From NCBI GenBank assembly GCA_030247885.1, contig JAPDRO010000004.1, positions 558,001-622,000 of the forward strand: DNA of 64,000 bases. Reading direction: 5' to 3'. Source of the stretch: Taxawa tesnikishii (nom. ined.) (taxonomy: Eukaryota; Ascomycota; Dothideomycetes; Dothideales). Under the pieces are notes generated by a model. The model saw nothing but the letters and a program-made list of their open reading frames with translations, made no database searches and was not told the DNA's origin. Below are positions 35,636-46,942 of this stretch, one piece after another. The position numbers and the translations under genes are program-made. The stretch's first letter is position 1. Each line of letters opens with the position of its first letter.

Positions 35636-37841
35636 CTAAACACCCGTTCTGAACACCCTCATCGGCATCCCCTCCCTCGGTTTCGCTGTCGCAATCAGTA
35701 CCTGATACGCCTCCTCACCATCATCATCCTGCTTCGCCTCCCTGAAAGAGCTATCAAGGGTACTCCAACTGGTACCGTCATTGGCGATCTCCCCAAGGCG
35801 GTCATACGCCGTCACCGTGTCGAAAGTCCTTATCGTCAGCGCGAGGATGATTTTCGTCTCGAGCAAGGCGAGATCCTGCCCGATGCAGTTTCGCGGTCCT
35901 TTTTCGAAAGGTCGCCACGCATGAGGCGGCAGTTTGCTGGCGTTGGTGGGGAGGAAGCGGTCCGGATCGAACAGGGAGGCGGTGGGACCCCAGACGCTTT
36001 CGGAGTGGTGCAGCATGTAAATTGCGTCCCATAGGAGGAAGTTGGCGGTTGGATAGAGGGTGCCCGTTTCGGGGTCGCGGAGGTAGAGGCTAGGAGGATG
36101 TCAGTGGCTGCTTGTGAGGAGAGGTGGGAGATTGAAGCAGTGAGGGGTATGAGATATGCGGGAGATGAAAGGAAAGGAGATGCGGCTGCTTGGGGAATGC
36201 TAGTTTTCGGGCTGCTGCTGTTTGATGGATGACTGGGTAACAGATGTACCGCTTGGAAAGCAGTGGGTGTAAATGTTGAACATACTGGGTATGGAGACCG
36301 CTTACTTTTCGTTTCCAACACGAACACCGCTCGCAGGCGGCCAAAGCCTGAGTACTTCCTTAGTGACAGCAAGCGTATAGTCGAGCTGATTCAAAATGTA
36401 AGGGTCCCTCTTTATCCTCTCCGGCGTCTCAACAACACCACCGAGGACCCTATCATGCTCCTCACGAATCTTCTGGAGGCACGCGGGATGCTTTGAGAGC
36501 AAATGGTATGCGTAACAGATGGTCGAGCTAGTCGTGTCGTGGCCAGCGAAAAGGAACGTCTTCATCTGGCTGACGGCGTACTTTTTAAATGTCGCGTCCA
36601 TGGCGTCGCTTATGTCGGCGTTGCCTTTCTGCTCTCTTGCGTAGCTCTCTAGGGCCAGGTCGATGATGGCGCGCTTGCGCTGTTTGCGCCCGCCTGTAGG
36701 TAGGATTTCCGAAGGGCCCTTCTTGGAGAACCGCTCGTCTAGGATTCGACCTAAGTAGTTGTCCATGGTGCATGAATTCACCCAGCGACGGTAGTGCATA
36801 TACGGATTCGGTAGGATGGCTGATAGATCGTAGCCTTGTGGTGGCATACGTTTTACTTGGTCGCGGAATGCGTCCACCAGGATGTTGTCGCCATGTTGTG
36901 TGTCCAGATGGAGGTCTAACACCACCTTGCCAATGATGTCTACCTGAGATTCAGATGAGATGGATATCGTTCAAGGGTATCGAGAAGCGAGGACGTACCG
37001 TCAGTCTAGTCGCAATCTCCTCCATGCGAAATACATCTCCTCTCTCCGCATGACCATCCAATATCTTGCAAAAGACCAAACAATCATCAACAATACCACT
37101 AGCCAGTGTCATAAGATGCGCAGGGTGAAACCCCGGGTTCATGATGCTACGCCACGTCTTCCATATCGCACCATTGGACGAGACCAAGTTTCCCTCGCCA
37201 GCAAGCGGGATCATGAACTTGGCTTCTTCAACATGCTTGTCGGTGTTGTAGTCGACAGTGAATTGTTGAGCCACGTTCGGATCCAGCGGGAGACACATGT
37301 CAACCGCGAAAGGCCAGAGATCGAGGTACATCACCGAGCTTCGGATGTTGTATTTCCGGATTATGTGGCCGGGGTATGCTTTTGCGTGTCAGAGGAGGTT
37401 GGATGTACGTGGAATAGGCATACCGTGCGGATGAATCCGCCGAGGCAGGGAGAATTGCATCTCTCCCATCACCTTGAGGTGACCCCAGAACCAGTGGTGA
37501 GGCGGACCTGGCTTTGATAGGATTTAGCATTGCGAAAGCGTTTGTCAACCGGTGTTCCCGATATACCCTCAGCAGCAGAAACCGCTGTTTGTCGTGCCGC
37601 CTGTTCAGAAGTAACTTGTAGGCTCTGAGCAGCGGAATGCATGACACTTCACCACTTCACAAGCACAACCCGTCCGCCGGGCGGGGCTGCTAAGCAGATG
37701 GAGTGATACAAAACTGTGCTAACATACCAGATTCCTGAACTTCCTCCGTTGCTGGACCGCCTTCGTCAAAAACGCCATCACAAGAGACACAACAACCAGA
37801 ATGGTAGCATAGCCGTACAGGCCTGCTGGTAAAACTGCCAT
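35636..37841 (-). CDS. Cytochrome P450 monooxygenase (STCS/CYP59-like)
   Basis: ER-anchored P450. Exon 1 (37841-37728) encodes a membrane anchor (ATILVVVSLVMAF) and a basic stop. After a 216-nt intron the protein continues PGPPHHWFWGHLKVMGEMQF. Later features are the C-helix WKTWRSIMNPGF, the oxygen-binding helix FLFAGHDTTSSTICYAYHLL, the ExxR motif KEVLRLWPP, and the haem loop PFEKGPRNCIG with its cysteine. The protein ends REGMPMRVFRTGV. The sequence resembles P450s of the sterigmatocystin StcS/CYP59 type, which are also widespread outside gene clusters. No polyketide or other biosynthetic partner is adjacent, so a cluster role is not indicated. No frame break was found. Confidence 0.9.
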
Positions 37842-39034
37842 GATGGTCAAGTTTTACGGCAGCGGTGGGCTTTTGAAGGAAATTCTTGGGACGAGAAAAG
37901 CAGATTGTAGCGTGCCTGTACAGAAAACCCAGGAGCTATCGAAAGAGAATCAAGGAACGTAAAAGTCAGCCAGCTGGTGCTACATCAATGCTGACATGGG
38001 CGGCTAATTCCTAGTCGAAGGAGGATGGATTCGAACCCCGGGAGGGTCCGCTAGCGCTTCCTTCGTGAATGCGAGTAGACCCATATGGCGCAGCCAAAGC
38101 GCTATCATCTTCTACCACAGCTCGAAAGAGTATGTATGAGATTGGAAAGAAGAGGCACGGCTGCCACAGATATCAAAACAGACAGGGCAAAAGCTCGAGG
38201 TGCTGAAGTCGCCCGCCTCAATCGGGTTACAGCCTGTTCATTAACAGGGATCGACACCAAAGTTGGGGTGTTACTAGATTGGGCAAACGTTAAACCGAGA
38301 CAGCTTCCTTGGTAAAATCCGAACTCATCCCATCCAATACATATCCATCTTATTCGTTGCCATTCTACAACAACATGATCTAGCAAGGCTGAAGCCCTCG
38401 TGTCGAGATCCAGCGGTTGAATCGCGCGAAGAGTAAGCGGGGAGTCGGTCAATCATGCGCCTGTGTGGCTTGTAGCCATGATCACGAACAGGACGCCTTA
38501 CATTAGTATACTTTCACCATTTGTCTCGAATTGTTGGAAAAGAAAGACAAGAAAAAGAAGGTCTGTATATTCGAACCATCCAATAGAAAGACACGACATG
38601 AAATAATCGCGAAAAGATGCCTCATACCCGCATGCTGTTCTCAACTTTGTACCATGGAGGCAGAACAGCAGAAGAGGTTGTCCGTCGGCAGTGACGGTTT
38701 GGATGGACGCATCGATGTGGACTTTGGCAACTTGGACACGCCCCTTGTCTTTGGCTCTCTTACTAGAACGTGGCTGTGATATACATGTACATATTCACCG
38801 GGCATGTATGGGGTCTTGTAGGTGGAAGGTGGAAGTGTGAGGCGAGGGGCACGGTCAAGCTTCCCCGACGGGTATGCACTGTCTACATCAGATAACCAAT
38901 TCTGCACGGTCACAATCTGCTAGAAAAGGACCTATTCTGTCGGGCAGACTGGCATGCTCGGGGTTTTTGAGCGAACATACGATGCTGAAGTGCTAGGTGA
39001 TGCAAGGGGAAGAGGTGTTGGCTTGCATGGCAAG
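37842..39034. other. Intergenic region with a B-box hairpin
   Basis: This 1.2 kb runs upstream of the P450 start. It contains the hairpin listed at 38016-38065. The frames present are short and unrecognised. Confidence 0.5.
38016..38065 (-). other. tRNA-relic-like hairpin with Pol III B box
   Basis: A 7-bp terminal stem (CGAAGGA/TCCTTCG) encloses a perfect minus-strand B box, GGTTCGAATCC. At about 50 nt it is too short for a tRNA, and neither an anticodon arm nor a matching T-stem can be drawn. It could be a collapsed tRNA or SINE relic, or chance. Confidence 0.3.
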
Positions 39035-39398
39035 TTAGCGATCTAACAATGTCAGAGCACCGGGGATACCCGTGCCGCCTACCGCACACATCGCCGAGCG
39101 GTATGTCATGGAGGGGAAATGCGGAGTTGCATAGGGACCTTCCACGCGGAGTCGTCCTGGAACTTGCCCGGACGTGATCGCCATGGTTAGGATGGCCAGA
39201 CTTGGTCTGACGCTGTGAAGTCTGCCGGTGACTTCGGTATCCATAGCGGACGCAGAAGCATTTGAGCCGAACAACTGGAACAACTTCACCGTCCATTCCT
39301 TCCGCAGCTCCTTTTCTGATTTGGCTGTGTTGGGTACCCGCCACAAGAACAGAACATCGTACGGGTTCTCTACCTACACAGAGGACAACACATTGATG
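39035..39398 (-). pseudogene. Ferric-reductase-like fragment
   Basis: An open minus-strand stretch reads VENPYDVLFLWRVPN, followed by a variable part and then GRLRVEGPYATPHFPSMTYR and AMCAVGGTGIPGALTLLD. The last two resemble the NAD(P)-binding entry of ferric reductase and NOX-type flavoproteins (EGPYG...GGTGI). The order of motifs is not the normal one: the WRV-type strand usually comes after GGTGI. No transmembrane haem domain lies nearby. It may be a rearranged gene remnant or an unrelated frame that happens to look similar. Confidence 0.3.
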
Positions 39399-39488
39399 GT
39401 TGTGAAGGGATAGAGTAGACGTGTGAGCGTTAGGCTGCGTGAGCATGGTAAAGTTTCCTACATTGTGATGCGGTCTTGGGGTGCCAAA

Positions 39489-40508
39489 CTACTCAATGCT
39501 TTTTGCGGTAGTAGAACTGTGCAGGTTACTCATGCCAATGCCTGTGGCAGCCGTCGCACCTGCATCCACGGGGAGAACAACTCCAGTCATCCATCGGGCT
39601 TCATCTCCAGCCAGGAATCTGATCGCCGCCCCAACGTCCCAGCCATTGCCCTCTGTTCCCAGAAGACTACGCGCTTTGCGGGCGTCGCGCTCGGATTGGT
39701 CCATGCCTCCCTTGGCGGCGTACATCATAGGCGTGTATACCATGCCTGGCAGTGAGTCAGCATGTTACGGTCGCGAAGCACAGGCGTTGCCATCTACCTG
39801 GACACACGCAATTGACGCGAATGCGTTGTGCGGCGTGATTTGCGGCCATGCCGCGCGTAAGGTTGACGACCGCACCTTTGCTGGTCGGATACAGGATGTT
39901 CGGCGTGCCCCTTTGAGTCCTGCAACACTGCCCATGTTGACAATACTGCCGGCCCACTGGCCCTCATTCTTGACCATCTCCGGTATGGCGAATTTGGCCA
40001 TCTGTACCATGGACGCGACATTGATCTCCAAGCCCTTCATAAAAGCTGCCATATCGACCTCGATCGCGCTGCCTTGCGGGCCCATAACCCCGACATTGTT
40101 GACGAGGATGTCCAATCGACCGAACCGCTCGACGGCCGCGGACACGATGCGCGCGCAGTCGTCAGCGCGAGTGACGTCGCCGGACACGGCGATCGCGGCG
40201 CCCTGGTTTTCCTGCTCGATCATGTCGACGGTATGCTGGGCTAGATCTTGTTTCAAGTCCACGCAGACGACCGAGGCGCCGACTTCAGCTAGCATTACGG
40301 CCGCCGCACGACCATTGCCGACACCGCCCTGGAGAGCTCCGGCGCCGGTGACGATGGCGACGCGGCCATGCAATGAACGCGACGGGCGTGTGAGGTCACT
40401 GGGAATCTGCGTGCTGCGACAGGGTTGTCTTGTATGATAGAACCCTGGCTCTGCTTTTAGACATAGTTTGGGGGCGAGGGATGACGGTGTTGGCCGGAGC
40501 AAGCTCAT
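39489..40508 (-). CDS. Short-chain dehydrogenase/reductase
   Basis: Classical SDR of about 322 residues, NAD(P)-dependent oxidoreductase of unknown substrate. Two exons, 40508-39798 and 39745-39489, are separated by a 52-nt intron. The start at 40508 gives a basic leader ([20 protein letters not shown]) that could be a mitochondrial presequence. The fold is clear: [13 protein letters not shown] (dinucleotide loop), [11 protein letters not shown], a serine-containing [10 protein letters not shown] strand, and the catalytic YPTSK. It ends with [20 protein letters not shown]. Between the Ser strand and YPTSK the frame changes at the run 39908-39911: GLKG must continue [11 protein letters not shown], explained by one missing base. 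Neighbours give no pathway hint. Confidence 0.9.
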
Positions 40509-41677
40509 GTGATGGTTGGGGGTAAGCCGTGTCGACCACCTGGGCAGGAGACGGTTGGACATTTCTCTTGAAGATTTGGCCAAGGGTTTGATGTTCCTCC
40601 CTTGGTTTCGACGCACACTGGTGGCTGCATGTTTTTGTTGTGGTGTCTCTGCAAGTCACCGCGGGGCATGTAGGTCGGTGGGGTAAGAGCTGAACGCCGA
40701 GGTGAAATCTGAAAGTGGATGCGGCCTCGGTGCTCCTGTCCTGTCCCTATTCTGTACAAAGCGGTTGATTGCGAACTGTGGAAGCTGGCGTATGTCACAG
40801 CGTTCACATATACTAAAGGCTCAGCGAACCCTTGATCTTTCCGGGGACGGTGGAGACTTTGCTTGGCGTATGTCTGACCTCAAGAGGCGACCACAGTGCC
40901 TTGCCCATTAGTTGTGTTCAAATCATCGCGAGGCAGCGAGTCAACGGGGCTCGTGGCACGAGGCCAGGAGGCAGCTGTCACATGAAGAAAAGGAGTAGGA
41001 AACGAGATGTACTTGAACCAGCTATTGAGGAGAGATAAGACGAACGAGTGGCGGATAGCGACACATCAGAGCCGCATGCTATCCTCCATGACCTGCTTCT
41101 TGGCGATGACCAGATGCTCTGTCAACGTTTGTTTAGCTGGCTAGAAGGACGTGGCTATGCCAGTAGATGATGGGCTGATGTGTGTTGTTCATGGAAGGTG
41201 GGAGTCGTAGTCCCTGACGGGGAACAGGATAGGATAGGATAGGATAGGATAGGAGACGGGAGGCTTTGGTACGCCAGCGCTTTGTTCCGGATTCCCATCC
41301 GACGAGTATAGTTTGCACTGTTTGTACAACTCACCAAAACCCGAATCCCAAAACCCAAAACCCCGCGTTCTACGATGCTACTGTACAGGTGGGTAAGAAC
41401 TAGCCTGATATGGTCGTAGTCGTTGTTCTTGCTACCCAGCGCCACTCATGCCGTCTTCTATCCGCACTGCTTGGGGAGGCAGGACTCGGCGAGAGGGAAG
41501 GGCAAGCCGGACGCGGCATGTTTAGTCGGCAGTCCACACTGAGATCCCATGATGAGCATCCTTTAAGAAGACCGCGCCGCGTCGCCTCCCGTCTCCCTCA
41601 ACTCGACTCGGTACTACGGCGGCAATCACCATCAATTTGTTCAGACAAGGCGCATTGCAAGCTCGACAGGTCTTGAA
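40509..41677. other. Intergenic region with GGATA repeat
   Basis: This 1.2 kb separates divergent SDR and SnoaL-like genes. It contains an AGGAT pentamer repeated about five to six times (41225-41254). No gene or RNA is recognised. Confidence 0.55.
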
Positions 41678-42454
41678 ATGCCGGACCTCCATAGTCTTCC
41701 AGCAGGGTCACGACCCGACAATGCAATACGCAACAACGGACCTAATGATCTTGCTCTTGAACGGTACAAGCTTCGAGAGCTTGCTGAGGGCTGGCCTATG
41801 TACCGGTGCGTATCTTGTCTTGACCTTCGCCCTTCGCGGCTTCTGTTGACAAACTACAGAGACGCCTGCGAGTGGGAGAACCTGGCGTCCATATTCCACC
41901 AGGATGCCTACATCTACACGACCTGGACCGGCCGAACACATCACAAAGACTTCATCAAGGTCTCCCAGGCCGGCATGGACAAAGGCGCTTTTATTATGCA
42001 CCGTGTCCACGGTTCGAGTACTGACATCAACACGGACGGAACGCTCGCCGTGACCAAGATGAAGGCGACCATCACTCAACGCTTCACAGTTGACGGGTGC
42101 GAAGTGGACGCGGAGAGCGATTGCCGGTTCTGCTTCTTCTGGAAGAAAGAAGAGCCGGCGAAAGCTGGCGAGCCCGGGAAATGGCTGGCTCGGTTCGCGC
42201 GTCACTGGTACGAGAAGGACAAGCTGATTCCAGTTGATCCTCGGAAAGTGCCCAAGCTGGACGATGAGAAGCTTGCTACCTTTCCCGTCGGATACAGATA
42301 CCTGGCGTACTGTCAAGAGGAGACAATGAACGTCACCGTCATGAAGGATATGCCGGGTCATCGTCGCGAGGGCGATAGTCCATGTGGGAAGAAGCACGAT
42401 CTTCTCTACTGGCAGTGCAAGGATTGGGTGGAGGGGAGGGAAGTTGACGTCTGA
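41678..42454 (+). CDS. SnoaL-like (NTF2 fold) protein
   Basis: Protein of the NTF2/SnoaL-like fold (the fold shared by scytalone dehydratase and polyketide cyclases), common as a single-domain protein in ascomycetes. It shows [16 protein letters not shown], then [39 protein letters not shown], and [16 protein letters not shown]. The catalytic role is unknown. The frame is continuous, but 41806-41859 is a probable 54-nt intron (GTGCGT...TTGAC...CTACAG), divisible by three and free of stops. Removing it joins MYR directly to DACEW as expected. The mature product is about 240 residues. No frame break is present. Confidence 0.82.
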   Translation: MPDLHSLPAGSRPDNAIRNNGPNDLALERYKLRELAEGWPMYRCVSCLDLRPSRLLLTNYRDACEWENLASIFHQDAYIYTTWTGRTHHKDFIKVSQAGMDKGAFIMHRVHGSSTDINTDGTLAVTKMKATITQRFTVDGCEVDAESDCRFCFFWKKEEPAKAGEPGKWLARFARHWYEKDKLIPVDPRKVPKLDDEKLATFPVGYRYLAYCQEETMNVTVMKDMPGHRREGDSPCGKKHDLLYWQCKDWVEGREVDV

Positions 42455-42767
42455 TCGTGTTCCTGAATCGAAGTGTTCTTGTAGTCTCGGTAGGAGGTAT
42501 AGGAGGTATAGGAGGTAGAAGCGACAGTGCATTCATTGCAATAGTTCTTCCAGTGTGGGGGACCCTGCACCCTGCACCCCGGCACCCGGCACCCGGCACC
42601 CTGCGCCCTGCATCGACGTCAGCCTTGGCGTCGAGGGGCAGAATCTCGCATCAGCCAAATGACTCGAAATGGTGCCTGAACGCTTCTCTTGAACTCTTCC
42701 CGTGCAAACCGGCAATCCTTGCAATCACAACACGCGACTCGCACTCACTCCAACGCAACCCTTCAAA
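42455..42767. repeat. Intergenic tandem repeats before aspartokinase
   Basis: Two adjacent simple repeats fill most of this 0.3 kb promoter gap: three copies of a 9-bp GGAGGTATA unit (about 42,489-42,520) and about seven copies of a CACCCTG/CACCCGG heptamer (about 42,566-42,613). The second is strongly C-rich on the plus strand. No gene is present. Confidence 0.75.
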
Positions 42768-44612
42768 ATGTCTTCCCACATCACAACCAATGGCTTCGAC
42801 CAATCGATACCTCACCAGCAGGAAAAAATCTCCCGGGCGGCGGCAACTGGGTCGTGCAAAATTCGGTGGGACCAGCGTCGGAAAGTTCGCGGTCCAGATA
42901 GCGGAGGATATTGTGCTGTAAGCCAGTCACTTGGACAAGAGACGGGAGAGAGGAGAGAGAGGGGAGAGAAGGGAGAGGAAGCAGGGGAGAGAGGTACAAG
43001 GGCTGGGTGTATGGGTTTGTGCTGAATACAACAGAGCAGGTCTCAAGGAACGGCGCATCGCGGTCGTCTGCTCGGCGCGCAGCACTTATACTAAGAGCGA
43101 GGGAACTACGAATCGGTGAGCCGCTCGAGCCGGTACACTTTCTCTGCAGCGTTGTTATACTGACATTGGTGATTTGCAAAGGCTCCTCCGCGCCGCGCGT
43201 GAGGCCGAAAAGGCCACCTCCCGCAAGTATGTCGATATCGTGGAAGTCATTCGTCTGGACCACATCGCCTGCGCCAGGGACACTATCCGCTCCGCAGACA
43301 TCCTCGACCGTTACACGCTCAGCGTCAACGAGGAATGCGCGACCCTGGTCAAGATTCTGGAGTCCGCACAACACCTTGCTGAAGTCAGCTTGCGGACCGA
43401 GGACAAGATTGTTGCCAAGGGCGAGAAGCTCTCCTGTTTGTACATGACAGCGCTGCTGGAAGATCGCGGCGCGAAGGCCGCATACGTCGATCTCAGCGAC
43501 ATCATAAACTTCGACGTCTCAAGGGGCGTAGACGACGAATTCTACAAACATCTCGCCCTTCGCCTAGCGGAAGTCGTTCTGGCTTGCGAAGATGCCGTGC
43601 CCGTCATTACCGGCTACTTCGGCAATGTTCCAGGAGGTCTCCTCACGCAAATCGGCCGTGGCTACACAGACCTCTGCGCTGCCCTCGTAGCCGTCGGTCT
43701 CCGCGCCTCCGAACTCCAAATCTGGAAAGAAGTCAACGGCATCTTCACCGCCGACCCACGCAAAGTGCCTACGGCACGCCTGCTCGAATCCGTAACCCCT
43801 TCCGAAGCCGCCGAACTGACCTTCTACGGCTCCGAGGTCATCCACCCTTTCACTATGGACCAAGTGATCCGGGCCAGCATCCCGATCCGGATCAAGAACG
43901 TCAAGAACCCACGCGGCCAGGGCACAGTCGTGCTCCCCGACGCTCTGGACGCCGCCATCGGCAAGAAACCCGCCCTGTTCCGTAATCGTAGCGTCAGTAA
44001 TCTGAGTACGAATGGTGCGAGGCCCAGACGTCCCACAGCCGTGACCGTGAAGCGCGGTATCACGGTCCTGAACGTGCACTCGAAAAACGCACGCGCGCGC
44101 ACGGCTTCCTCATGTCCATCTTCTCCATCTTAGACAAGTGGTCCCTCTCCGTGGACCTCATCTCCTCATCCGAAGTGCACGTGTCCATGGCGCTGCACTC
44201 CGAGGTAGCGCTGCTCTCGGGTAGCGGACCGGAGGAGATGAAGATTGAGAGCGAAGCACTGAAGGGCGCGGTTGAAGATCTGAACCGGTTGGGCGATATT
44301 GATTTGGTGCCGAATATGGCGGTCATCAGCCTCATCGGAAGTCAGCTTAAGAGTATGATTGGTGTGGCGGGCAAGTTTTTTCGACGCTGGGGGAGGCGGA
44401 GATCAATATTCAGTTGATCAGGTACGTAGTCCTCCCTGCGTCGGTCGGTCCAAGTCGCTTTGCAGCAGTCGTTCACTTGTGTTGGGGACTGACTTCTTCC
44501 TTACAGCCAAGGCGCTTCCGAGATCAATATCTCCTGCGTCATCGAGGCCTCCGAGGCCAACAGGGCGCTGAACGTTGTACACACGAATCTGTTTACATTC
44601 CTGGAAGAGTAA
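42768..44612 (+). CDS. HOM3: Aspartokinase (HOM3)
   Basis: Phosphorylates aspartate, the entry to threonine, methionine and homoserine synthesis; fungal forms are feedback-inhibited by threonine. The start MSSHITTNGFDQSIP leads to the kinase signature VVQKFGGTSVGKFAVQIAED. After an intron come RIAVVCSARS, GYFGNVPGGLLTQIGRGYTD, KEVNGIFTADPRKVPTARLL and FYGSEVIHPFTMDQVI. Two ACT-type regulatory domains follow (ITVLNVHSKK..., then EINISCVIEASEANRALNVV), ending FTFLEE. Four frame changes lie at A- or T-runs: 42833-42838, 42858-42861, 44083-44087 and 44376-44381. Each is explained by one missing base. The clustering of four such breaks in one intact-looking enzyme is strong evidence for consensus errors. 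Confidence 0.93.
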
Positions 44613-45220
44613 TCAGAAGCCGGCATAGCATTGGCGTTCGACGAGCTGGAAAAGCCATTTCTTGCATATACGAACCGCCTCAGGCCCCCAAATATATAGA
44701 TGGATTGATAGAATCGAGACTTCTCGTCGGAACAAAGAAGTTCAGAGTCCATATCGACTCTAAGTCCGTGAAAACGTCATGTTACGCCTTGTGTGCTTCC
44801 TTACTTCGAGCGATAAAGAGTTGAGAGTCCGCAACAATGGCTTCGGTATAGACTTTCGGGAACCCGCCCAATACGCCCGTATATCAATACTGTCCTGAAG
44901 TCTGGGAAGGGTAGTGCACAGAGACGAAGATGTATAGAGACACTTTGCAGGTAATTCTGTCTTCTTTTTCCTGCCATGTACAGTACAATAACATCAAGCA
45001 GGCTACTCTCGTGATCATGTTGTGGTACTAGTATATAATGCGAGCTTCTCTGCCCTTGTCACATGCAAGATCCGGATGTTGCCGTGTGCTACCCTTCAAA
45101 CTCCGACCGCATTTTCAGACAAGCCAAAAACTTTCAACATAGCAAAAAGTCCCACTCTGCATCAGCACTTCTGGTGACAGGTTGTTATACCACGCCCTCA
45201 TCACCCATAGAAAAGCAATC
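44613..45220. other. Intergenic region, no gene seen
   Basis: This 0.6 kb separates aspartokinase from FAP7; both are on the plus strand. Nothing recognisable is found. Confidence 0.5.
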
Positions 45221-45928
45221 ATGCGCACTTCTCCCAACATCATCATAACTGGCACTCCCGGCGTCGGCAAATCCACCCACTGCGAACAACTGGCGCAAGC
45301 GGTCGAGGGCATGAAGCATCTAGACGTGAACAAGGTTGTCAAGGAACGGCAGTGTGAGGATGGCTACGACGAAGATTTGAAGAGTGTTATCGTAGACGAG
45401 GATAAGGTATGTGGTTCCTAGGATGCAACTGGCGCGGATTGAATGGCGGCGGAAGGTATAGATGGAGGAGAGGCGGGTAGGGTGGTGGTGAGATACTGGT
45501 GCGGGTTCAGAAGGTTGTGGACGCGAGGGTGAGAAGAGTCAACGCAACTAGTGTAGCTGACGTTCGTTCTCTATTCAGTTGTTAGATGCGATCGAACCGG
45601 ACCTCGAAGCCGGCGGCCAAATCATCGACTGGCACGCTTGCGACCTCTTCCCCCTTCCCTCATCGATTTGGTCGTTGTGATCCGCTGCGATAGCACCACG
45701 CTTTATGATCGGTTGAAAGCAAGAGGCTACGGCGAGGCGAAGCTGCAGGAAAACCTGGACGTGGAGATAATGGAGGTCCTGCTCCAGGAGGCGAGGGACG
45801 CGTACGAGGAGGAGATTGTGGTCGAGCTGAGGAGCGACGAGGCGGATCAGATTGAGGAGAACGTTGAGAGGGTTTCTACATGGGTCAAACATTGGAAGAG
45901 GGATCATGCGGATGGCGAGGGCGCGTGA
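45221..45928 (+). CDS. FAP7: Adenylate kinase-like FAP7/AK6
   Basis: Small nuclear NTPase (Fap7, human AK6/hCINAP) needed for late 18S rRNA maturation, acting with uS11. Two exons, 45221-45406 and 45579-45928, flank a 172-nt intron. The P-loop ITGTPGVGKSTHCEQLAQ starts the protein. The NMP-binding part includes HLDVNKVVKER and YDEDLKSVIVDED, and exon 2 has GGQIIDWHACDLFP and VVVIRCDSTTLYDRLKARGY. The C-terminus is acidic. At the CCC run 45657-45659 the frame changes: DLFPLP must continue LIDLVVVIRC, explained by one missing C. The expected length of about 178 residues is typical of the family. Confidence 0.92.
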
Positions 45929-46131
45929 GAGGTAGAGATGGAAATCAGAGAAAGAGATGAGTGATGGGTTCCCATGATCTATGGTACCATGACAAACGCT
46001 ACAAGGCGCGCCGTTCGGAAATTTTCGGGATTTCGGGGGCGATCGAATAGGTCGGTCATCAATTCTGCGCCGTCTATGCTACAAGAGGCTTGCGGAAGAC
46101 AAGGGAGGATGGGAAGGAGGAAAGAGCGAAG

Positions 46132-46942
46132 TCAGACCTCGCTCTTCAGCCACTCCGTCAGCTTCGCCAACGCCTTCCCCGGTGCGAGATCTTGTTCTTC
46201 TCTGCTTTGGGCATTTCCGCGTAAGTCTGTCCTTCGTACTCGAAACATGCGTCCCACCCTGTCACGACAAAGATCAGCACATCGATCCACAAATCACAAA
46301 AGGCAAGGGAGAGAGAGACTAACCGAAATCAGTAGGGCCCCTTGCCTCCACGATCTTGCCGTTCGTGCGTCCCTGAAAGACGATGGGTTCATGGCCTGGA
46401 CCCTCCGAGTACGCGAACGTGCAAATAGCTTGGGCGCCCTTGTCCTCGAAACCGGCAAGCAGCTTGTGGAAGTTTTGTACGCCGAGGGCTTTGAGGAACC
46501 ATTTGCTGTGCATGAGTCAGTATGCAACCGCAGTGTCACTGGTGCACTCTACGCGGGGAACTGGGAAGGAGATGCAACTGGCGTAGCGAGAGAAGACTCA
46601 CACGTATGGACCAGGCAGCTCGTCAAAAGCATCGAAGCAGAGGCATGTATCTTCCACCAGGACTGGACCGCCGATCTGCCACCAACATTAGCTCAGGTTG
46701 TCAGTAAACACAACTTTCAATCACGATGTCAACAGACTCGCGGAAGAGAGCGATGGTCATGCACATACAGCTTCTGCTGCCCGTTTTGCTTTGTCTGTAG
46801 AGATGTCCTCGATAGTGCCTTGGATCTCAACGAGGTCCAACGATTGGCTTCGGAGCTCTACGCCTGTGGTGGAGAGAATGGCTTGCACTTCGGCTAGCTT
46901 GTTTTTGTTACCCGTGATGAAGTTGAGATGTTTTGGTGCCAT
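46132..46942 (-). CDS. HAM1: Inosine triphosphate pyrophosphatase (HAM1)
   Basis: House-cleaning enzyme that hydrolyses ITP, dITP and XTP to monophosphates. The start at 46942 reads [20 protein letters not shown], including the substrate motif [27 protein letters not shown] follows, then an intron, then [20 protein letters not shown], with [20 protein letters not shown] and [15 protein letters not shown]. The last exon ends [14 protein letters not shown] with the stop at 46134-46132. There the frame changes at the run 46177-46180: SHRG must continue KALAKLTEW, explained by one missing base. FAP7 converges on it with only about 200 bp between the stops. Confidence 0.93.

Noticed and set aside
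35636-42454. Secondary-metabolite gene cluster (P450, SDR, SnoaL-like protein)
   Set aside because: No polyketide synthase, peptide synthetase, terpene cyclase or cluster regulator is present, and the genes are spaced by ordinary intergenic DNA with mixed orientation.
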